Below, one piece after another: positions 57,530 to 64,000 of a stretch of DNA of 64,000 bases. How positions within the stretch are numbered: the stretch's first letter is position 1; every line of letters starts with the position of its first letter. The translations under genes were made by a program, and so were the position numbers. A model generated the notes under the pieces. It saw nothing but the letters and a program-made list of their open reading frames with translations. It did no database searches and was not told the origin of the DNA. Source of the DNA: Congeria kusceri (lineage: Eukaryota > Mollusca > Bivalvia > Myida > Dreissenidae); contig CM051026.1 in the NCBI GenBank assembly GCA_027627225.1, positions 4,952,415 to 5,016,414 of the forward strand. The letters run 5' to 3'.

Positions 57530-58258
57530 ATGGACACATGGTAATACCAGGTACCAAGGGTTATTGTTGGGTTCGGAGAACTTGCGGCTAATGTGAATAA
57601 TACACGATTGCTCCTTAAATAACAATGCTACTTAAACTGATTACCAATGACATCCACTATTCCGACCGGATCCCCATTGCTTTTCAGAAGTTGTTCAAGG
57701 AGGTATGCTGTCCACGGTCCGCCATGCCCGGGGTTAGCGCAGCACGAAGTCACCTTGATAGATTAACGACTCGTACGGGCTCTCGTGATGACGGTGCCAT
57801 GTTGGTTTTCCATAGTCAGAAGCCTTAGCATTTAGTACCGCGATATAGAAAATAAAACGTTCCACATTGTACATGCGTTATAATAAGGAACCATATCAGG
57901 TATGTCAGATTTGCTCTGATTTTGCACAAAATAACAATTAAAAGGGAAACTCTGACGCACGGTGCTTAACGGCAGTTTCGAAAGCGTTTAAAGTTCTTTG
58001 AGACGTCGTAACACAGGTTGTGGCACATTTTGACATTGTCACCTTTTAAATTCTTCTTTAAAAAGACTATGCACGAAGTTTTGTTACATAGAGTATATGA
58101 TAATTTTTAATCGATACAATCGTTTCATTTAATGGAACTGTGTTGTCAAAATAATAAACATCTAGCACTGTGTAAACAACGCCTTCTGACGTATTTTCTA
58201 TTTCCCTTTTAACATTTTAAAAGTAAACAAAACATGTAGTTTAATTCTCTCTTATAGT
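57530..58258. other. Non-coding stretch
   Basis: The 67-codon frame at 57625-57828 is GC-richer than its surroundings and has mixed composition, but I see no domain and no clear splice borders. Nothing else was recognised. Confidence 0.4.
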
Positions 58259-58261
58259 GTT

Positions 58262-58815
58262 ATTTTGCTGCGTTCCACGTGTGATTGTGTTACGTGCCTG
58301 TGATTTGTGTGGCGCGTAGTTGTCTTGCTTATGTGACATGTGTTTCTGAGGTGAGTATGTGATGCGTGGTTGTGTTGCGTATATGTGACACGTGGTTGTG
58401 TTGCGTGTACGTGACAGGTGGTTGTGTTGAGTAGATGTGACACGTGGCTGTGTTGCATGGATGTGACGAGTTTGTGTTTACCTGTTTGTGACGCGTGGTT
58501 TTGTTGCGTGAATGTGACATGTGGTTGTGTTGCGTACAAGTGACACGTGGTTGTGTTGCTTGGATGTGAAACGTGGTTGTGTTGCGTGGATGTGACCCGT
58601 GGCTGTGTTGCTTGGGTGTGATGTGTATTTGTGTTACGTGTATGTGATGCGTGGATGTGACACGTGGTTGTGTCACGTTGATGTTACGCGTGGTTGTATC
58701 ACGTGCATGTGTCGCATGGTTGTGTTGCGTGGATGTGACGCGTGGTTGTGTTGTTTGAGTGTGAAGCCTGGTTGTATCACGTAGATGTGACACGTGGCAG
58801 TGTTGCTTGAATATG
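58262..58815 (+). repeat. 26-bp degenerate minisatellite, about 20 copies
   Basis: Unit GTGGTTGTGTTGCGT(G/A)(T/G)ATGTGACAC with many substitutions and small length changes. All frames stay open over long stretches on the minus strand, giving repeats such as TQHNHVSHIRNT; these are shadows. Confidence 0.88.
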
Positions 58816-59460
58816 ACGTGTGATTTGCCATTATATTAATATAGAGGATTTGCCATGCACATGTTCCTAAGCACAGTGTTTTAATGCACAATCGTTATGT
58901 TAAGTTATCTTCAAATTTAAGTTAAGATTGACATAAAAATCCTTAGAAATATGGGCCCTGGAAACCTTATTGGATTTACGACAAAATAATTAGAACTCAC
59001 GAAAAAGCGCCTTTAAAGTTTGTTATAGGGGATTACATTCTACTGGTGCATTATTACAGAATCTCCGTTTGGGAATGCACGAGGTTTTACAGGTTTTTAA
59101 AGTAACAGTAGACTAGTTTTGTGTACGCCTTGTGTTGTATGAACACACACGTGTAGGTAAAGATTATAACATTTTTGAAAGTGTTTACATGTTGAGTAAT
59201 TCTTCCATAAAAAATGAATCTGTTTGGAATGTTAACGTATAGTGGAATTTAATTTTATAATCCTGTACGGAACGTGTTTAAAATGCGAATTACGTTTTGG
59301 TCTTATGGAGGTATATGAATATTTCTTTATTCTTTCCATTATTATTTGTGATCATTTTTTGGCTGGTGGAACTAAACTGCAAACAAGAACGTAAGCTGTG
59401 CAACTCGGCGGCGCTGTTGTCGGGAAGTTGAAGTCAGGAAAGATAAGTTATGTTTTAATT
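58816..59460. other. Non-coding stretch
   Basis: No gene or repeat recognised. Confidence 0.5.
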
Positions 59461-59467
59461 GTATGTT

Positions 59468-59821
59468 CAGTGGCGTAGCTTCCTTAGGGCACTACAGGCA
59501 CGTGCCTATACATTTTTTCCCAGAGATGAAAAATGTGAATATCCCAAAAACGCAATAAAAACAAGAGGCGGGGTGAGGGGATCTTTCTTGGCTGTGTTGA
59601 TACGTCATTGTTTAACAAGTCGATTACGTTAATATGAAATAAATTTTATGAAACACACGCCCATTTTACAATTATTTTGTACAGTCGGGGTTTAGCTGAA
59701 GTTAGTTGTTTGTAGCCAGATGCTAGTATAAACACTCCTGGCCCAAATTATCGCTTACAGCGTCATTTTGTAGATTCCGCCTATTGTGCCTATACATTTT
59801 TTAACCCAAGCTACGCCCCTG
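59468..59821. mobile_element. MITE with CAG(T/G)GGCGTAGCTT ends
   Basis: The left end CAGTGGCGTAGCTTCC and right end, read inward, CAGGGGCGTAGCTTGG are inverted repeats. Subterminal GTGCCTATACATTTTTT and its complement also pair. ATGTT flanks both sides directly. CAGGGGCG-type ends are common among hAT-like MITEs, though hAT duplications are usually 8 bp. No transposase. Confidence 0.65.
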
Positions 59822-59944
59822 ATGTTACGAGGGTTGCATTCAATATGGACATGTGTGTCTGCCTGCTATTTTCCATTTGCGAGAAATAAAAAGTATACCA
59901 CGTATAGTGAATAAAATAACCTTATTAATTATTCAAGCATGATA

Positions 59945-60240
59945 CTAATTTTTCTCTAGACAAAGAACAAAATAATCGTTAAACTACCCAATAAACAACA
60001 CAAAAAGTTGTCCTGATTCAGGGCAGAGCATATATAGTGAATTGTAGATCTGATAACGAATGCAAAAATATTTGTCTAATTATGGTAGAATGTAATAATT
60101 TTCGCATTTTCGTTGTTTTTCGGTCTTCAAACAACTCTTTGCCGTTCTTATGCTAACGCCCTCGTGGTTTGATTTATACGTATAAGAACTCCCAATCGTT
60201 GTTTATTGGCCGATAAACAACGATAACTCAGTGATAATTT
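59945..60240. repeat. Dispersed palindromic repeat, inverted copy
   Basis: TCTAGACAAAGAACAAAATA, TCGTTAAACTACCCAATAAA, CAACACAAAAAG, CCTCGTGGTTTGATTTATAC, TTGTTTATTGGCCGATAAAC. Reverse complement of the copies at 24740 and 31897. Confidence 0.7.
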
Positions 60241-61080
60241 CTTAATTTAAAGATAAAAAAGATAGTTCAGAAATGTATATTTTAATGGCATTACAGTGTA
60301 TTTCCGCAAAATGTATTTGCACAAATTTAAAAAGAGAGTAAAATAGCTACATGATATTGCAATGAGTCTATGTTGCAATATTCGTGGTTGTATTGGACAT
60401 ACATTTAATGTCTAGTTTATATGGATATTAATTTTATTATACAAAATACATGTGTAAATAGGTTAAGTTTTGACCGAAATAATTAAATTTGTCGTAAATA
60501 AAATGTTACTTTTCTGAGAGAAAGTTGACGCATTTTATATATATTTATTTGATCTAATGACTTCCCCTAAACGAAAAAAGACAGTTGAAAAAAGTTGTCA
60601 AACGTTCTTCATATAATTTCTGAATTTGGCTGTGTGCTCTAATTCAGCATTTGCAGTAAAATGTTCTCCGTAATTTATTTGTAATTGAAGGTCAATTGAA
60701 AAATATAAATGTCTAAGTACGTATAAGTAAGTATTGCATCATTTGTCTGTCAAATTGTGTGTGCAGTGGAATATACTGATTTGCACGAATCAAAATGTCA
60801 TATATTTGCATGTTGTATAAATTATGACAAAAACATGTATCTGATGAATTCTTTATTTGATGGAAATCTAAATATACGCGATTTTTAAATAATACTGCCT
60901 ATATTTGATTGTACTCGTATGTAAGTTAATGTGACGTTTTCTGAAATATATGGACATTATTGCAACTTTCGCCCTACTCAGGAATAGAGAATTTCACTAT
61001 GTAGGGAAACAAAAAACTAATAAACCCTACTGTATTGGAATTATGTCCCATTAACTGTACCAATATCACCCGTCCTTAGA
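60241..61080. other. Non-coding stretch
   Basis: AT-rich DNA without a recognised gene or repeat. Confidence 0.5.
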
Positions 61081-61530
61081 CATCTTGCAACAGTCGCAAA
61101 TGCAATTTTTACGTGTTTAATTATTATTGTATTTATTTTTAATTGCTTTGCGAACGAAATTCATTGAATTCTGGAAACACCGCTGTGTGTTCCGTGCTTG
61201 CAGACAATCGGCTTCCGGTTCGTGAACGTTGTTCTGGTGTCGCACTGATCGACCACGCCTTCCATACTCATCCAAAACATTGACCTAGTTTATGTGCCTT
61301 TAACTTTGCCGGACTCTACCGTCCCTAAGAAATCTAGCAACAGTAGCAGAAATGCAATGTTAACTTTTTTAAATTTCAGTGTATACAATTTTGAATATCT
61401 TGAGAACGAAATACATTGAATTCTGGATACATCGCGTTGTGAGGATGTTCCGTTTTAGGCAGTCGGCTTCCGGTTCTTGCAAGTTGTTATATTGTCACAT
61501 TGACCGAACACGCCTTCACAACTCGTCCCG
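61070..61530 (+). repeat. Diverged tandem duplication, about 250 bp
   Basis: Two copies: TCGCAAATGCAAT, GCGAACGAAATTCATTGAAT, CTGGAAACACCGC, AATCGGCTTCCGGTTC, GAACGTTGTTCTG, CACGCCTTCC (61090-61265) correspond to AGCAGAAATGCAAT, GAGAACGAAATACATTGAAT, CTGGATACATCGC, AGTCGGCTTCCGGTTC, CACGCCTTCA (61335-61515). The open frame at 61379-61678 lies in the second copy and is not matched by an open frame in the first, so it is not supported. Confidence 0.65.
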
Positions 61531-62183
61531 GACATGCTCGATTGTATTAATGTTATCCCAGACCATCGTACACACGATATCCGGTAAGCCGTTTTCCATT
61601 ACACCGGTACACGAGCGCTCTGTCGTAATTTCCGGTTACATTGTTTCGGGACCCCGCAGCGAATACCACGTTAGTTAACGTCGAGCATGTCGTCTGCCTT
61701 TGCCCGTATCCTCAAAGTTTCTTAGTAAAAACTGAAGTAAATATCGTAAAATCATAACATTCCTTATAGGTCTTTGGCTTGATCATTTAATTAGTATTTT
61801 GACTAAAATGGTGTTATTCCGGTTAAGAATCAATAGATGTCTTATTGTTCTATATACCTATTTACAATAAAATTCTTCAATATTGTATTTAAAATGTTTA
61901 ATTATATATGACTCAGTTAAGATTTTTCTTAGGATCTCTGTGGAAATCCACTGCTATGCACGGTGTCTCGACGTAAATGTAACTCCAAATTTACATTACG
62001 TCTACGTCACTGGCTATATTGAATTTTTACGCCATCGTCTTCATACCGTCGTGTTCCTGATGGCCCCGTGATGCTTGTTGAATGTGACTCATTGTTTTCC
62101 GTGATTTTTTTCAGATTCGGTTTGTAATTTGTTTTGTTAAGTGATTGTCAGATGCTGCTATGTCGTCTGAGTCAGTATGTTAC

Positions 62184-62192
62184 ACTTCCGGT
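62184..62192. promoter_or_regulatory. ETS-like motif in a CpG-richer stretch
   Basis: ACTTCCGGT matches the ETS/GABP-type core. CTTCCGG also occurs at about 61211 and 61466, and GTGGGCGTG (KLF/Sp-like) near 62262. The stretch 61.1-62.6 kb is richer in CpG than its surroundings. This could mark a promoter, but no transcript is visible. The rest of 61530-62840 has no recognised gene. Confidence 0.25.
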
Positions 62193-62846
62193 AGCGTGTA
62201 ATTTGTCAAAAATCATTGCTGTCGTCCTTGACTGTCCATAAAACGCTCGTGCTTCCTAAAGTGGGCGTGTAAGTATGGCGTTGAATGTTTATCCAGTTGC
62301 AAAAGTAAACGACTCGTCGTTGGATACCGTAAACAGTCGGTATCCAATCATTGTGGAATTGATTTTCATTACTAAATACGTGAACAAAATTGTATTCTTA
62401 ATTTAGACGAGTGTCGTATATTTAGTTGATAGTACGCAATTAAATTGATTGACAGTTCATACGTGGTGTAAACATTCGTTGTAGTATTAAAGTATGTATC
62501 ATTTGAAATACGTACGACTGCGCGTCGTAATACAGACGCACGGGTCATTAAATTGTTTGTCACCTTTTCACCGTTTCTCAGACTTATATAGTTGCAGATA
62601 GCAATGTCTCTTTTTTTTTCCTGATGTGTGTGTACGATCTGAAGTATTGAATCAATACAATTTTGTATCGTTTCGTCTTGTAATCATTTATGTACTAATT
62701 GCACGTGAAAGAGAAGCTGCATGTGCTCCGATACTGATTTTGTATCCAAATCTTCGGGCTGGTGTTGTTGCTGCGGTGGTTTGCTGTTTTAAAATATCAT
62801 ATTATTAAATATTTAGCGTCATATAGAATATAGGTTCGAGCTGCAC

Positions 62847-62912
62847 CAGTCGAATCACGATAATACGAACAGTCACCGGACCGCCGCCATTGTTCGTGTA
62901 ATCGTATGTTAT
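62847..62912. mobile_element. End fragment of the 13.6-kb MITE family
   Basis: CAGTCGAATCACGATAATAC, GAACAGTCACCGGACCG, TTCGTGTAATCGTATG aligns with the inward-read right end of the MITE at 13635-14208 (CAGCCCAATCGTGATTGTAC, TAATAGTCACCGGACCG). No partner end nearby. Confidence 0.6.
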
Positions 62913-62994
62913 ACATGTTGTACGCACGATGACCACTCTAATGAGAAGGCTACAACTGATTCATAGATCTACAATGTAGTCATGTTCATGGTAA

Positions 62995-63480
62995 AGGGAC
63001 TTTGTCACAGATTTTCGCATTCTTTGAAGTATGCCATCAATGATTTAACTTGACAGATCTAGCATCGGAACTAAAAAGCACAAGTATAATAACAAAAAAG
63101 TATAACAGAAAAAAAAACATGTGTATGGTCCCACCTGGGTTAGAACCCGGGACCTCCGGATTAAAAGGCTATCGCCTTTACCACTCAGCCATTCCGACTT
63201 CTATATATCATCTTGCATTATTTACTTTATGTAAGTGTTCCACGGTATGTCAAACGTTTGAACGAAAACAACAGAAACATTTCAAATTATTCCATCGTTT
63301 AGCGTTACACACGCCTTATCATTTTATAAATTTGAACTGATGATTACTCAACGGTTTTTGCTGTATATGTCTAGGTCCGTAGTGTTATTTTGCTCCCTTG
63401 TATACACTTTTCTTTTAGTTTTGGAAACGGTGACATAAAGTTGAAACATTGTCAATTCGTCAATCTGTGAACAGGTCCCT
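62995..63480 (-). mobile_element. TTAA-type element with internal tRNA-like unit, complete copy
   Basis: Inverted ends: AGGGACTTTGTCACAGATT on the left and, read inward from the right, AGGGACCTGTTCACAGATT. The right flank is TTAA (63481-63484), the left flank GTAA (62991-62994), so a TTAA target duplication with one change is likely, as for piggyBac-type transposons. 486 bp, no transposase. On the minus strand it carries a tRNA-like unit at 63126-63198. The partial copy at 40823 starts after an intact TTAA. Confidence 0.75.
63126..63198 (-). tRNA. tRNA-like unit (pseudo-tRNA) inside the TTAA-type element
   Basis: On the minus strand: GTCGGAATGGCTGAGTGG (A-box region), GATAGCCTTTTAATCCGGA (anticodon arm, poorly paired) and GGTCCCGGGTTCTAACCC (T-arm, B box with one change), then AGGTGGGACCA. 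Together with the copy at 41054 it shows conservation of the arms that form an internal Pol III promoter. Confidence 0.5.
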
Positions 63481-63484
63481 TTAA

Positions 63485-64000
63485 AGATTCTTCTCTTTAG
63501 ACATTCTTAATACTTTAGACAAAATGTTTAACAACGTATTTTTTCGAAATTAACGCAAACGCGATGTTGTTTATTTATAATGATTGCAATGTGTAATGAC
63601 ATAGTTGTAATTAATTGCACGTCACTATGATCATCATCCGAGAAGCAGCAACAACGACATGAAAAATATTATGATACATTTATTTCAAAAGAACAGTTAT
63701 ACAGACTAAAAATAAGTTCAATTTTTTAATCTCTCCATGCAGTGAACTCTGTTGTTTGTGCAATGAAGTGAGTGAATATGGACTGTTCAGTAGTCGGAAT
63801 GACTTAAAGGCCCTTTATGGAACATGAAAGGGAAATTATGTTTGTGTTTTGTAAAATAATAAATGTAGGATATTTACAGCCTTATAGTTACGATTTGTAT
63901 TTACTTTTTAGACATTCGGTCTTTTATAACCTGCAACACATCATTTACACTGATATACTTAAATACGAGTACACCTATTAATATCTTAATAAAAATTAGT
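63485..64000. other. Non-coding stretch
   Basis: AT-rich DNA to the end of the window; no gene, RNA or repeat recognised. Confidence 0.5.

Noticed and set aside
57178..57625. Val/Ile-, His- and Ser-rich frames of up to 145 codons on the minus strand
   Set aside because: Produced by a trinucleotide-type microsatellite without stops in several frames.
58252..58891. His/Thr/Asn-rich frames of up to 154 codons on the minus strand
   Set aside because: Shadows of the 26-bp minisatellite; several frames overlap and are open together.
61379..61678. 99-codon frame
   Set aside because: It lies in one copy of a diverged duplication and is not open in the other copy.

Overview
The window looks like nuclear DNA of a marine or freshwater bivalve mollusc. 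Genes are sparse and spliced, the DNA is AT-rich, and most of it is repeats. The repeats are the mollusc type: tandem units of about 105-190 bp built around ATGAAACTT, many with AAGGTCAAGGTCAC, placed next to (GTCC/GTCT)n tracts and short hairpins. The one complete gene belongs to the B-box/coiled-coil/beta-propeller TRIM-like family that is greatly expanded in heterodont bivalves. The protein recalls Dreissena-type members, but the species cannot be fixed from sequence alone.

Genes. A three-exon, 566-residue RING-less TRIM-like protein lies on the + strand (exons 33017-33351, 35254-36266, 37121-37473; poly(A) signal 37727). A second, unrecognised + strand gene is inferred from an internal exon (43861-43992) and a phase-matched terminal exon with stop and poly(A) signal (55619-55801). 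A possible upstream exon of the same or another gene is at 573-684. If that exon belongs, the TRIM-like gene sits inside a 43 kb intron. No bacterial, viral or organellar genes were seen.

Repeats, left to right. 3.4 kb degenerate 10-mer tract; 4.8-5.6 kb dispersed repeat with a 41-bp minisatellite (inverted, unexpanded copy at 18.65-19.1 kb); 6.25-8.4 kb hairpin-headed array plus a tRNA-derived SINE; 9.1 kb perfect hairpin; TA-flanked MITEs at 9.4 and 13.6 kb; 10.2-13.5 kb nuclear-receptor-motif arrays; 12.65 kb 46-bp array; 19.16 kb 42-bp array; 19.86-21.68 kb 60-bp satellite (30 copies); 21.7-31.5 kb almost continuous arrays; 38.1-43.5 kb nested elements; 47-52.3 kb nested elements; 55.1 kb element; 57.3 and 58.3 kb simple and minisatellites; 59.5 kb MITE; 63 kb TTAA-type element carrying a tRNA-like unit, also present in part at 40.8 kb.

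Main pattern. At least seven different repeat families share one plan: a 5' hairpin, a (GTCCGT)-type tract, a tandem array of ATGAAACTT units, and a 3' end repeating one hairpin arm. The plan resembles the reverse complement of bivalve pearl/HINE (Helentron-associated) elements. Nearly all copies lie in the same orientation.
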